Source of the DNA: Whitmania pigra
Lineage: Eukaryota; Annelida; Clitellata; Hirudinida; Haemopidae
DNA length: 64,000 bases
NCBI GenBank assembly: GCA_021613335.1
Contig: JAJTWR010000299.1
Coordinates: forward strand, 3,310,001 to 3,374,000
Direction: 5' to 3'
Shown here: piece after piece, positions 1 to 12,180 of the stretch
Layout: each line of letters opens with the position of its first letter
Numbering within the stretch: the stretch's first letter is position 1
Notes under the pieces: generated by a model
What the model saw: the letters and a program-made list of their open reading frames with translations, nothing else
Told to the model about the DNA's origin: nothing
The model's database searches: none
Made by a program: the position numbers and the translations under genes

Positions 1-1390
1 ATAATAATTTTCTAATAAATTTTTTTCCACAGGTTTTAACAACAAATTCTCAAAGTGAATTAATAACGCCTTTCTCTTCACGAGTTTCGATTAAATTCAC
101 TTTTTCAAATTTCAAGCCTCCCCACAAGACGAAAAAGTTTAATCTTGTTGTTTAATCTTGTTGTTTAATCTTGTTGTTTTTCTTGTTGTTTTTCTTGTTG
201 TTTTTGTTGGCTTCAAAGGTCACGTATTGGTGTGTCGACCTGTGCTGAATTTATACGTGAATTTATTCGCCTTCAATTGTTGACCAGCTGGATTGTCATG
301 GATTACATTGGAGGAAGCAACTCATTTAAATTGTTTTCAAGAAACAACATGAAATAAATAATTTATCAAATTGTTAAGCTTTTTATGGGGGATAACTAAA
401 TAATTTAATAATTAATAACTGACTAATTGAACGGCTGACTTATTAAATAATGTAATAACTGAATAATTACATCCTTAAATAACTACATTATTACCTAATT
501 AACAAAAAATACATTTAAAAAATAAATATTTGAATAACTGAAAAATTAAATAATTAAATAGATGATGTCGACTCTGAAACCTTTTAAAATCCATAAAGTT
601 CAAAAGAGATACCTTTGACCTTTAAAATTGTTGAAGGTCACACCAGATGAGCTTCGGTAGAGCCTTATTAATAAATAAATAAATAAATAATATTAATAAA
701 TAAACAAATAATATTAATAAATAAATATATAATATTAATAAATAAATATATAATATAAATAAATAAATATATAATATAAATAAATAAATATATAATGTTA
801 ATAAATATATAATATTAATAAATAAATAAATAATATTAATAAATAAATTTCAATTATAACAAAATTAAAATAAATATGAAAACATTAGTTTGATACAAAT
901 CGATAAAATATATAGAATTGTTAGTTAGCGATTAATTAACTTACTAATTAAACATGAATTGGCTAATTATTCAATTTAACGTTTAATCAATAAATAGCAC
1001 TTAGCTTTTTATTCGTAATTACAGAAGATGAGCTTGTTTGTCAAGTAATAAGTTGTTAATTAATACTTAATATGTTGACAGGTAATAAATATTATTCTCT
1101 TAATAAGCTAGTTGCTTGTTAGTACAATGTTGTGACACAAAAACTGTCATTTTGAATTGGAATGATTTTTTTGAATTAAAAAGAATCTAGAAAAGAAGGA
1201 AAAATTGATATTCAGGAATAAAACAAGCCAGCCAGGTAAGTGGTTGTTCATTGAACGTGATGAATAAAAGCCTTTTATTGGCCCAACGAACAGGTAAGTA
1301 TTAAGTCTATCCAGGTAATGTATTGCAATTTCAGGTGTTTATTTCAAGGGAAGGTAGCAAAAACCTATCAATAACAGCACGTGTAACTAG
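1..1390. other. AT-rich intergenic DNA with simple repeats
   Basis: No gene is visible. Around 130-205 there is a short run of TTGTTGTTT-type repeats, and 663-846 is a degenerate TAAA/AATATT repeat. The rest is unremarkable AT-rich sequence with many short TTAATAA words and stops in all frames. Confidence 0.6.
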
Positions 1391-1740
1391 CATTAATATG
1401 TTATGTGAACATTATAATGTGATGTCATTAATATATCATGGGAACATTATAATGTCATTTCATTAATATGTTATGTGAACATTATAATGTCATGTCATTA
1501 ATATGTTACGTGAACATTATAATGTCATGTCATTAATATATTATGTGAACATTGTAATGTCATGTCATTAATATATTATGTGAACATTATAATGTCATGT
1601 CATTAATATATTATGTGAACATTATAATGTCATGTCATTAATATATTATGTGAACATTGTAATGTCATGTCATTAATATATTATGTGAACATTATAATGT
1701 CATGTCATTAATATATTATGTGAACATTATAATGTCATGT
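1391..1740. repeat. 35-bp minisatellite, ten units
   Basis: Ten head-to-tail copies of a 35-bp unit beginning CATTAATAT and ending CATGT fill 350 bp. Units differ by only a few substitutions, such as ATATG/ATATA and TTATAATG/TTGTAATG. Each typical unit contains the perfect 12-bp palindrome ACATTATAATGT, so each can form a small hairpin. Several units differ at one position (GTGAACATTGTAATG), which suggests blocks of units were duplicated together. Confidence 0.9.
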
Positions 1741-1857
1741 CAATTTTTTTGTTAATATAATAGTTAAGAAGATGTAAAATCATTCATTAGTTCTCTTTTT
1801 TAATCAATTATTAATCATAGTTGCGTTATTATGTATAAATATAAATGTAGTTAACTG

Positions 1858-2027
1858 ATATAGCGCCATATGCATAGCATCAGAGGCGCTTCTTGCAACC
1901 ATTTATTTAACTCTCCTTCCGAAGGGCGCTTGTGGTATGTACTACGTAATAATGTACAGGCTGGGTTTCGAACACGATAGACCACGACTGTTGTCATTAC
2001 CACCGCAAGAACCCGTTCGGCCATTGC
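1858..2027 (-). mobile_element. tRNA-derived SINE-like copy (family B)
   Basis: Read on the minus strand, the sequence starts with a tRNA-like head. It has a box A-like TGGCCGAACGGGTT at about 2010-2023 and a box B-like GTTCGAAACCC about 45 bases later, which are the two internal RNA polymerase III promoter elements. The 3' part ends in GCGCCTCTGATGCTATGC followed by ATGGCGCTATA. The same tail recurs beside (ATT)n arrays near 58.9 kb and, decayed, near 4.7 kb. A full cloverleaf is not preserved, so this is a mobile repeat and not a working tRNA gene. Confidence 0.55.
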
Positions 2028-2454
2028 ATTAATAACAATATCGTTGGTGATAATAATGTTAGAGATATAATCACAACGGCAGTTATAATATTGTCATTGT
2101 TGATTTATTTAACAACTGAATAATTTTTACAAACGTAATAATGTAATAATGTTTATGAATTTAACAAATAAATCTGTTAAAACTAAATAATTTTGATTAA
2201 AATTAAAAAATAATAGTTTGAAATAAATTGTCATCATAACAACATGATAACGATTATATGAATCTCATTAGATGTTATGTTAATGTTACTGGAACGGTCG
2301 GTAATTAAGATAAACATTAAGTGCGAGTGGCAAAAATATGATTGATTGACAAACCGTCAATGAAAAAATAATAAAAGTATGCATTTTTAATGATAACATG
2401 ACGTCTGAATCTGTAACTTGCCTCCGTGACTTGCCGAGTCGAAAAGAACTTCGA

Positions 2455-2657
2455 TGATCATCATCATCATCTTCTTCTTCTTCTTTCTTCTTCTTCTTCT
2501 TCTTCTTATTCTTCTTCTTCTTCTTCTCTTCTTCTTCTTCTTCTTCTTCTTCTTCTTCTTCTTCTTCTTCTTCTTCTTGTTCTTCTTCTTCTTCTTCTTC
2601 TTCTTCTTCTTCTTCTTCTTCTTCTTCTTCTTCTTCTTCTTCTTCTTCTTCTTCTTC
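2455..2657. repeat. (CTT/TTC)n microsatellite
   Basis: About 200 bp of nearly pure TTC/CTT repeat, with a few single-base interruptions. The long leucine, phenylalanine, lysine and arginine runs in its reading frames are artefacts of the repeat. It abuts the LINE fragment on its right. Confidence 0.95.
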
Positions 2658-2925
2658 GTTCCACTTCTTTCCGACTCAAAGGTGCTGGTGACAAGTCGCT
2701 TAAGGTTGCTGGTCCAAGGATCTGGAACCAACTTGCACCTGAGGTCACATCCGCAGCAATCATTTAGAAAGTCTCTCAAGACGTATTTGTACGATGGCCT
2801 TGAGGTCCTGTGATTGGACTTAAATTATTGCCATCATAAAGATTGTCTTATTTGATTTCATTTGAAGTGTATCGTGTTGTGGATTTGATGTAAAATGACA
2901 TAAAATTCAGGCACGACAATTTATT
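2658..2925 (+). mobile_element. 3' end of a non-LTR retrotransposon (CR1/L2/Jockey-like), 5'-truncated
   Basis: The plus strand encodes SLKVAGPRIWNQLAPEV and then, after a frame change, FRKSLKTYLYDGLEV. This matches the usual C-terminal end of many LINE polyproteins, of the form 'VAGPRLWNSLP...FKKxLKTxLF'. It is followed by a 112-bp 3' untranslated tail starting TTGGACTTAAATT at 2814. That tail occurs again at 4111-4221 with a one-base difference, which identifies it as the element's 3' end. Everything upstream is lost into the TTC microsatellite. Confidence 0.65.
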
Positions 2926-4045
2926 GTTTTGACTATTAAATGCATTTAAATAGTAATTAGATAATAATAAAACTTTACTGAATTTCACTGCATTTAAAAT
3001 TAAATATTAATAATTAACGTAATAATAATAAATTTATTATTAAATTTATATTAATAATTTATTATATATTAATTATATGCTTTAAAAATTGCTGACTGAA
3101 GCAACTGCTTAGTTGAACTGAATATTGAATGCGAATCTTTAAATAAATTCAATTGTTTTTATATTCAAATTATTTGCATCGAATTTAACAAATTCACAAA
3201 CATTTCCATGAAATAAAAATAAGAATTTAAACATTTATGGTAAGCAACGTCAATCATTTGTTCCATGCACAAATCGCATGTTTAAGAAACAAAAATATCT
3301 TCTTAAACCCATATAGCTCGAGAGAATTTTCTTCTGGAAATGGAAACATTGTATTATATTATATTATTTATTAATTATTAAACATTATATTATATTACAT
3401 TACTTATTAATTAATAATCAATAAAATTTTTTGAAAGTTTAAATGAATAACATTGTATTACTTATTAATAATCAATCATTAGAATCTTTTGTAAGTTTAC
3501 ACAAATAATGTTTCCGACGTGTCCAACAATAGCACTCGCTGTTTTTTATGACCAGAAAGTAGGTGGTCTAGAAAATCTTCCCTTTTGAATAATTGTTTTG
3601 AAATGTCTGAATAATTTAGTATTAAATGTACGCCTAATGTGATGATTATGCAAATAAGTTGTTAGAAAGCTGGTTTATGGTTTAAGAGTTGCATCATCAT
3701 CTCTTAAGAAGAATGAAGCATTAAAACAATTCCAATCTCGGTTGTTTTTGTCGGAATTGTTACAAATAAATCGCCAGGAACAATTTCACTTTCATTTCAG
3801 AAAAGCCCCAGGATGATTTTCAAAATTCCAAAAAATTAAATCAAAAACGTAAAATCTATAAAATCAATTTTCCTGTCACAACAAAAACTTTTGTTTGTCC
3901 CGGAAAAGTGTCGAGAAATAATCTGACAAGCACCAACGTGACCCCTGCAAAACATCAACTTTCAGAATGACAACGCATTTCTTCAGCAGCCCCATCAAGT
4001 CACAAATGCAAGACCTTCGTTCGTGTCTTACGTCATTTGTGATGA
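2926..4045. other. AT-rich intergenic DNA
   Basis: No coding potential, RNA gene or recognisable repeat was found. There are only short ATTA/TTAAT runs. Confidence 0.5.
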
Positions 4046-4074
4046 TGATGATGATAATAATAATAATAATAATA

Positions 4075-4110
<36 letters not shown>
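4046..4110. repeat. (GAT)n/(AAT)n microsatellite
   Basis: GATGATGAT passes into AATAATAAT over about 65 bp. It runs directly into the start of the second LINE 3' tail. Confidence 0.9.
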
Positions 4111-4111
<1 letters not shown>

Positions 4112-4221
4112 TGGACTTAAATTATTGCCATCATAAAGATTGTCTTATTTGATTTCATTTGAAGTGTATCGTGTTGTGGATTGATGTAAAATGACATAAA
4201 ATTCAGGCACGACAATTTATT
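4111..4221 (+). mobile_element. LINE 3' tail, second copy
   Basis: 111 bp matching 2814-2925 along its whole length, apart from one missing T. Only the untranslated tail is present, so this is an extreme 5' truncation of the same element. It is flanked on the left by (AAT)n and on the right by ATTATT-rich sequence. Confidence 0.8.
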
Positions 4222-4388
4222 ATTATTAATAATTATTATTATTAATAAATAATTAATATTATTATTATTAAATATTAATGTATAATATAATATATTAATA
4301 TATAATATAATTAATTATATTACTATAATTATTATAGTTATAGTTTAACTGAACCATCATATAAATAAGTATATTAATAATATTCACG

Positions 4389-4668
<280 letters not shown>

Positions 4669-4679
4669 GAATAATATTT

Positions 4680-4717
4680 AATTTGTAAGACCCCATGTGC
4701 AAAGCGTCACTTATGCA
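4680..4717 (-). mobile_element. decayed family-B SINE-like tail next to (ATT)n
   Basis: The plus strand contains CCCCATGTGCAAAGCGTCAC, which aligns with CGCCATGTGCGTAGCGTCAG at 58.95 kb with several differences. As in that copy, it sits immediately to the right of a long trinucleotide AT array and in the same orientation. Confidence 0.4.
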
Positions 4718-4719
4718 TC

Positions 4720-6754
4720 ACCTCAAAACTGAAGCCACTAAAGCCATTCTAACTCTAAATTTAACCGTTTAACTGAACCATCTAAAACTAAAAACGTTCA
4801 AATGACTAAACTTAACAATGAATTAGGATTATTATCTGAATTATAATAAGTTAAAATCGTTTTTTCACATTTAAAATTGTTTAAATAATTTTTTTATTTA
4901 GAATTTATTATTATTAGATTTATTGTCAAAAGGATAATAATGTTATTTGTTAATTAATATACGTTATTTGTTAATTAATAATGTTATTTGTTAATTGATA
5001 TAGTTCAGCGTCGTAAACATTTTATTTAAGGGCACATTTCAAATTTTTAAGCATATTCTTCGGAGGATGGAAAATTACCCAAGAGCAATCTTTCTTTCAC
5101 ACCTGCTCCACGGGTTAATTAAAGTATTTTTCGCAATTCCCCGTGAAATATATTTGTTTTCGGCGTCAATCATGTTTCGGTGATGAATTCGTGTTTTTCG
5201 TGTATATTTAAAGCAAATCACACATTTTTCCATTTATTTGGTTTTAAAAGCGTTTAAAAGTGAACTAATTAAAGCCATTTTGAAATTGTTTAACATGACA
5301 TAACATAACATAAAAATTGTTTATAATTGGTTAAGAAGACCTGGATTTGTAATAACCACTCTAATTTGCAAGACCCCATTTTCTGTCTGATGTTTTCCAG
5401 GAGTTCAATTAATTGCTACTTTTAACGGATAACGATATATTTAAGATTGAACGCGTAAGAATTGATAACAAAATATTGAAATAAACATTAAACTAATTTA
5501 AAATTCTATTTTGACGGACCTGCTAAAATTCGTGGTTTTGATGAACATAAAACATGACCGCTGGAATGGCCGTTAATTTAGCCCATATCAACCCATGATG
5601 CAATTGTATTGTCATGCTTATTTATTTGCATTGCCAAACTCTGCCCAATGTTCATGGCCAGTTAATGGTCAGAAATGTGACCGTCAGTTTAAACTGACGC
5701 CAGCCGCGAAGGATAGGGTGCTTTTCTTTGATGGTATAAATCATAAATTATAATAAAGTTATTTATAATTTGGCAATTATGACACTTAATTTAATTGACA
5801 AACAAGTGGCATTTATTGATCAAATATAACTTTTTATTTAAATAAATTTTAAAATATATATAAAATAAAGATTATTAGTACATTATAAAATGTTTAAAAA
5901 GTAAAATGTCGTCAGCTAAATTCAGTTCAACTTAATTGTAATGGAATGCTTTGAGACGAACTGGATGCAAGCCAGCATATCATAAATGCCATTCAGGGGA
6001 GCACAACGTCGCTGCGTGCTCTGGATGATCCAACTTGCAATGCATATATATATATATATTGAAATATATGACTCACTATATCTATATATATATATATATG
6101 CACATATAATCGCATTTCATCTAAAACTGTTGGGATACTGCCAGGAGTCAAGCTTTTCATGTTAACTTGCACAGTATTACGAAGGAATGGAAAACAGTTG
6201 TGATCAGAAACTTTCTTTTCTAGATGACGTAGTTGTAATGCATTTTTGATGGCCTAATCTACGCAAAACCTAAAACCACTATTTTTGGCTACATAGCTTT
6301 TGATCCAAGCAAACCACTCCACCAATTCCATGCATAATTAAAAATTTGAACAATTTTAGGCTGGTCAACATCTGTCCTTTACTTATGGTGACTTGAAAAG
6401 CTTTGAAAATTATTGTAGGGGATGGACTCATGCATGTCAACGAACATCAGCTTTTCATTCCAAAACAACACAAAAACTGTGAGTTAAAACTGCTATTTTC
6501 TATTACAACATGAATTATTTATGTAAAGTAAATGTTTACAGACCTCTTATGTAAACTTTTAGAGTAACTAGTGAGCTATAAACCAAACATTGTGTGAAAC
6601 TTGATTCCAGTGGCTAAGATAATAAAGCTGGAAATACTTCACACTAATGCAAATATTCTACAAAATTAAATTATATTATTACGATTGTTAATAAAAAAAT
6701 TGAAATAAAATTACGTTACTATAATCATTTAATATCTTATTAATTATTATATGA
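4720..6754. other. intergenic DNA, no gene seen
   Basis: AT-rich, with stops in all frames. The only structure is a pair of (AT)n runs at 6045-6060 and 6080-6101. Confidence 0.5.
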
Positions 6755-6784
6755 TTATTTACCTCCCCATTTTCTTACATTTGT

Positions 6785-6893
6785 AATATATACATATATA
6801 ACATAATACATACATATATAATATAGCATATACATACATAATATAACATATACATATATAATATAACATATACATATATAATGTAACATAGAA
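6785..6893. repeat. TATACATATATAATATAACA imperfect tandem repeat
   Basis: Roughly 20-bp units built from ATATACATATATAATATAAC repeat about five times with small changes. The minus-strand frame across it, rich in M, Y, I, C and V, is a by-product. Confidence 0.8.
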
Positions 6894-7011
6894 TAGATGT
6901 TCATGTACACGAGCATTCCAATTTGCATGTCATTCTTGTTAGTTTTCATTCCGTGCACTATTGAGACGTCAGTGAGCAGTTTAATAAATATCTAATTTCA
7001 ATGATTTTATC

Positions 7012-7300
<289 letters not shown>

Positions 7301-9959
7301 TTTATTTCAAAGAGAACGTGACAAGGAACATCGTAAAAGACATCAGTTTGTGTGATTTTAATTCCCAAAGCAATTCTGAGTTGCCAGCAAGTGATGAAAG
7401 TACTTCTCAAGAATTCAAAGTTTGAATGAATAAAAAGGAATTAACAATTAAAAGTTTTTAAATAACATAATAATTCATAATCAATAGTTCGATATTGTAA
7501 CTTAACTACCACACTTTTATGAAATGTCCTGACATCTGGTGATTGAAATAAATTGATATTCTGATACAACATTCTGCATTTCCATAATAAATATTAGTTA
7601 ATTCAAAACATATTTTCATGCATTATAAATGTTTTATTTAATTAAATTATAAATACGTAATTTTTATTATTAAGTCTAAATGCTAATAATATAGATGTTA
7701 ACAAATAAAATCAAATTATCAAATCGTGCATAATCAAATTATGTTTCATTCGAGAGGTAGAACATTTTTCATCAGTTCGGCAGCTGTTTGTGGAATGAAT
7801 TGAAATTATCCACAATTAATTGAATTTTGTTTACCAACTTTATGATGCTGAATTACTCGCATTTCAACAAAAAACCACCGTTTATTAAGTATTAGTTTAT
7901 TTATAATTTATTATTATTTATTTTATTCTTTTAAACCGCCAATGTTCATGCAGTTGTTTCAATGGAGTGAACAACGCTTTCTTGGATTTTAAAGAATTGG
8001 ATTCACAAACATTTTTAATTGAATAAATCTCTCAAAATCTATAAAAAAAATTAGTCATTTTATATTCTTAAGTTCGATTGATGTCTCTAAGCCGTTGGTA
8101 AACGTCGACAAATTCCTCAGTTTAAACGTTCAACAAATGTCCTGAAACTTTCTGAACAAGAAATAATGGAAAAGAAAACGTTCTCCTGATTGACTTTTAA
8201 TGAACTCTAGGAGAAGAATCAACACAGTTCTTATTCGGGAGGCATGAAATTTCAATTGGACTGCTTCATTGACGTCGAAGTTGCAGGTTGCACGTTGATG
8301 TTGCTTGCAATTCAACAGTGTCGAGGAGTGGAGAAAATTCGAAATATTAAAACGTGAGAGCTTCAGAAGCTTTGACCTTTAACAATTGCCTCTGAGTAAT
8401 CTAAAATATTCTTTTAAAAAATCTCGGAGATTGATTACGATGACGATGCTAATAATGTTGAAATTACATTAACAAACGGGTGGGTCCACCGATTTTGAAT
8501 CCTGCACAACTCTCTGATCGACAATATCGAAAGAATTAAAAAATAGATTCGCTCTGTGAGGCATTTATGAACACTTTTCATATTTTAAAATTCCTTAAAC
8601 ACACAATGCATACCAACAGCTAGCATGCTATTTCTGTCCTAGAAACTTCTTAAGGTTTGATTGATTAAAATTAAACAACTGGATGACTCCAAAAAGATAA
8701 ACTTAGCTTTATTAAGACTTCGAACTCCACTCCTGATGATGATATTCGTTCGTAAATGGGCAATCGATCGAAAAAATTTTCCAGTAGAATAGACGTAATT
8801 GAATTTATTAACAGTTAATTTAATAATTAATTTATCAATTTATTATAAACATTAATTCACCTAATTATAAACATCAATTTATTTAATTAAATATGACCTC
8901 ATCACACTTTTGTAAATTTTAGCAAAAATTCCTGCTTGGTTTCCACAGCACTTGAAAGAATGTTTTTCATTTCAAACAAATTTAATATTCTTATAATCAA
9001 TATAAATTATCATAAATCGTTTAATATAAATATAAATTCAATCAGATTCTTATTGAATCTGAATTTGTAATAAAAATATAAGTGTTGCAAGTATTGAAAG
9101 TGTTCTCGACACCCCATTCGGATGGGTAAGACATTCAAAGATCGAATAATTACAATTACAAATATAAGTTATTTAATTGATCTTGTAATTTATTTACACT
9201 TAGTCGACCACATTGAAAAAGTAACTGGATGTTATAGACGAACCGCATGAGAGATGAAAAACTGAAGGAGTGAAGGAAGTTGGTGCTTAATTCTTGAGAT
9301 GCTGCACTTCACTTAAGAACCTGCGCTTCCGCTGAATTCATAAGTGGCGACATTACACGTCGTATTTCTTGGGACAAAATATTTACCGGAAATTAAGCCA
9401 ACACCCGCTGGCAAGCAAAGATCTTTCCAGTAAATTCTTCCTTAGAAATTGCTTCCATCCATGCATCCATGCTCATGTGACAATCTCACATCATAAAGGA
9501 GGATCTACACTTTAAGACCTAAGTGGAATAAATCATAACTTTAATGGTGCTCACGTACTCCAACCGATGATGATGACGCTAGCGATGGCGATGACGATGA
9601 CGATGACGACGACGATGACGATGATGGTGGCATAACTGATAATTGATGCTGATCATGGATACACGTTGTTATATAGTTTTTTATGACATTATTTGGGCAA
9701 TCACTCGTGTGAAAATCATCATAATCACCATTATCAGCACCATCATTGTCATCCTCATCATCATCATCAACATGCCTTACTTAAAATAAGTAAACTTCAA
9801 TCATTTCAACTTTTCATATTTCAATGATCCAGTCAATTACAAAGTCAATTCTTTAATAAAATTTTTTCAAACAAAATTGTAAATAAAGATGTCGGTAAAG
9901 TATCTAATGCATCGTTGGCAACTGCCATCAAATAATATTATTAACAAATAACGTTATTA
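7301..9959. other. intergenic DNA, no gene seen
   Basis: AT-rich DNA without convincing open frames. It holds a short GATGAC/GACGATGA imperfect repeat at about 9569-9626 and a CATCATCATC run at about 9750. Confidence 0.5.
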
Positions 9960-11047
9960 CAGTCGAATCCGGTTATGTCGCATGCAAGAGGTTTGCCAAA
10001 AAGCGTCGAGATCGATATGGAGGTAATATATTATATACATATATACATAATATATTATATACATATTATATTAACATGATTTTGAAATTTCCTTATGTAC
10101 GTAATGTCCTTTAAAAAAATTAGAACAGCAAAAATTGATAACATCAATATGTACACGTTTGCTAACAACAAAAGGCGTTATTGGCTTCCATCCATGTTAA
10201 CAGCAACAGGCTAAGTCGGTCGGTCCTTCGACTTTTTTCCACCGTGATAAGCCTCTCTCCACAAATTGCTTTGAAGACAACATTGTGCCTCTTTTTGAAA
10301 CGATCCAGTCACCTCTGACTTGCTTTAAAGTCAGGACGTCCTAGCTTGTAATAGCTTGTCTGCCATTTCCATCAACAAGAGACCATTAGCGGGAAGTTTT
10401 GTTGATCGCGAATTTGTGAACCATTGAAGCACTGCATCGTTGACATCTTTGTGCTCAGCCATTCTACGTTTTTTTTCTTCTTGCTGGATCAAAGACAGAC
10501 TTCTCGTACATTTGCTTTATCATGTCGGCCTTCTTTTTCCATCCTGAAATGGTTTTTTTCTGGAATGCCATGCTGACGACTAAGGCCTGCTGGTTTTGTT
10601 CCTTTTTCTGGCTGCAAAATGATTTCATACTTTTTCTGTATTGACTGATTGTACAGTTTTCTATTAACACTTCCAGACATTTATGGAATGAAAAATATAA
10701 CCAGAATAGTTACAGCATGATTCCCTTAAGAAAAAATCAACAAGAGTGAATTAGGTTCGGGGACATAAAAGAATCAACGTAACCGATGACAAATGCTAAG
10801 ATAAAGTGGGAATTTGGCGGTTTCAGTTCAAAGTCGACGATTAGTCACGGAGATCGAGATAACCGCCGCAAAGTGGCAAATTTGGCCATCTTTTGTGCTC
10901 AAGATTTTAGGGTTCAGCGACATAAAACAATCGACATAACCGATGAGAAAATGATAGGACAAAGTCGGAATTTGGCGATTCCACTTCAAAAATGTCGACT
11001 TAATAGGGTTGGCGAGTTAACGAGATCGGAATAAGCGGGTTCCACTT
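9960..11047 (-). mobile_element. decayed pogo/Tigger-family DNA transposon
   Basis: The element is bounded by TA on each side and has imperfect terminal inverted repeats. The left end is CAGTCGAATCCGGTTATGTC. The right end, read inward on the minus strand, is AAGTGGAACCCGCTTATTCC. Inside, on the minus strand at about 10460-10680, two overlapping frames give KKYEIILQPEKG, GLSRQHGIPEK and then WKKKADMIKQMYEKSVFDPA. These are the N-terminal CENP-B/psq-type DNA-binding helices of Tigger transposases, split by a frameshift. The DDE catalytic part is missing. The right half (10750-11040) holds repeated GGAATTTGGCG...CACTTCAAA...GTCGAC blocks that resemble the ends, as if subterminal repeats had multiplied. 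Confidence 0.75.
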
Positions 11048-11429
11048 TAATAAATTATACTAATATCAAATATTATTAATAACAATTAATAATAAGAAGA
11101 GAACATTAGCAAATGATGATGTTAATGTAATTGTTATAGTAATTTATAAATAATAACATTGTTTAAAAACCATTTCAATATTGCCATCGTTATATGAAAG
11201 AAGTGATTGTTGAAGTACGAAACACAATATTTTTATTTAATTTATTTATGATTCCTCCAAAGAAAACTGCCAATAGTAATAAATTGAAGTTGCGTTCACA
11301 AAGAAATCCTATTTTTCTGACTGAGATAATTATATCCTGAGGCGGGATTAGGGTAACACATTTGCTGTTTGCATTAATTAATTTAATCGTAATTAACATC
11401 AAAGTGCAACTTTTAAAGAAATAACTTTC

Positions 11430-12180
11430 TTAAGAGGCCACCACAGGAAACCGGGGAAAGCCGTCGGTCTCCGGTATGAATGATCTACCAAACGACGGGC
11501 CGAACCATTGGCCGAGAGACGAGGTCCTCGAAAAGGCCCGCGGTCGAGTCCCGAAAATTTCTATCTCCGGCTGCCGCTACAAAAAATTATAAGGCCCAGT
11601 TCGCATATATTAAGATGGTGTGAAGAAGCCACCGAGAGCTTTCATGACCGCTATAGGCAAACTGATGTGGAGGCGATCGACATAACAAGGCCAATGAGAA
11701 TAGTCTAAGTTTGCAGATGATAAACAGACAGCATGCCGCATGAAGAAGCCATTGAGAGCGTTTGCAGTCGCTCCAGTCCAGGCAGCAGTGACCGGCATAA
11801 CAAGGCCAACGAGTGCCTCTCATAGCCGGCGGTAAGAGTTGGGTCCAGCAAGACCAAACCGACAGGGACATCCGGCTGATCACCGGATGCGGCTCGCCCC
11901 CCGAAAACGTAAGGAGACTCAAAGGGCCGAAACGTTTGAAGACGGGAGAAACTCCTCCGAGGGTCCCTGTCGGAACTCCAAGGTGGAGTAATAAGTAACT
12001 ACATCACGGCACTGGCCATTTGGCGCTCGGGAACAGACCGAGTGGCAACCAGGAAAGACTGGCGACGACCTAGATAGACAGGTGGCATCTCGGAGAGACG
12101 AGATCACAACGACAACGACAAGTGATATTATTTTTTTTTACTTCTTACTCCGCCTTGGAGCTCCGACAGGGATCCTGAGA
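11430..12180. repeat. GC-rich repeat block with a 120-bp duplicated segment, origin unknown
   Basis: This 750-bp stretch is much richer in G+C than its surroundings. A segment starting TGAAGAAGCCACCGAGAG at 11621 recurs, diverged, 120 bp later at 11741 (TGAAGAAGCCATTGAGAG). Both copies end in CATAACAAGGCCAA. The right end encodes fragments such as ALAIWRSGTDRVATRKDWRR, which resembles the terminal part of some LINE polyproteins, but stops interrupt it and no reverse transcriptase motif is visible. I read it as a diverged retroelement fragment, with low certainty. Confidence 0.4.

Noticed and set aside
1391..1740. CRISPR-like array (regular 35-bp units)
   Set aside because: Units are contiguous with no unique spacers, and the genome is eukaryotic. 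It is a minisatellite.
2387..2779. Long poly-K, poly-L, poly-F and poly-R open frames on both strands
   Set aside because: They are translations of a (CTT)n microsatellite in different frames. There is no start context or flanking exons. Similar frames at 4405, 6958, 58514 and 59085 were rejected for the same reason.
6030..6110. AT-rich palindromic region as a possible MITE or origin
   Set aside because: Only plain (AT)n runs. The flanks show no duplication or inverted ends beyond the repeat itself.
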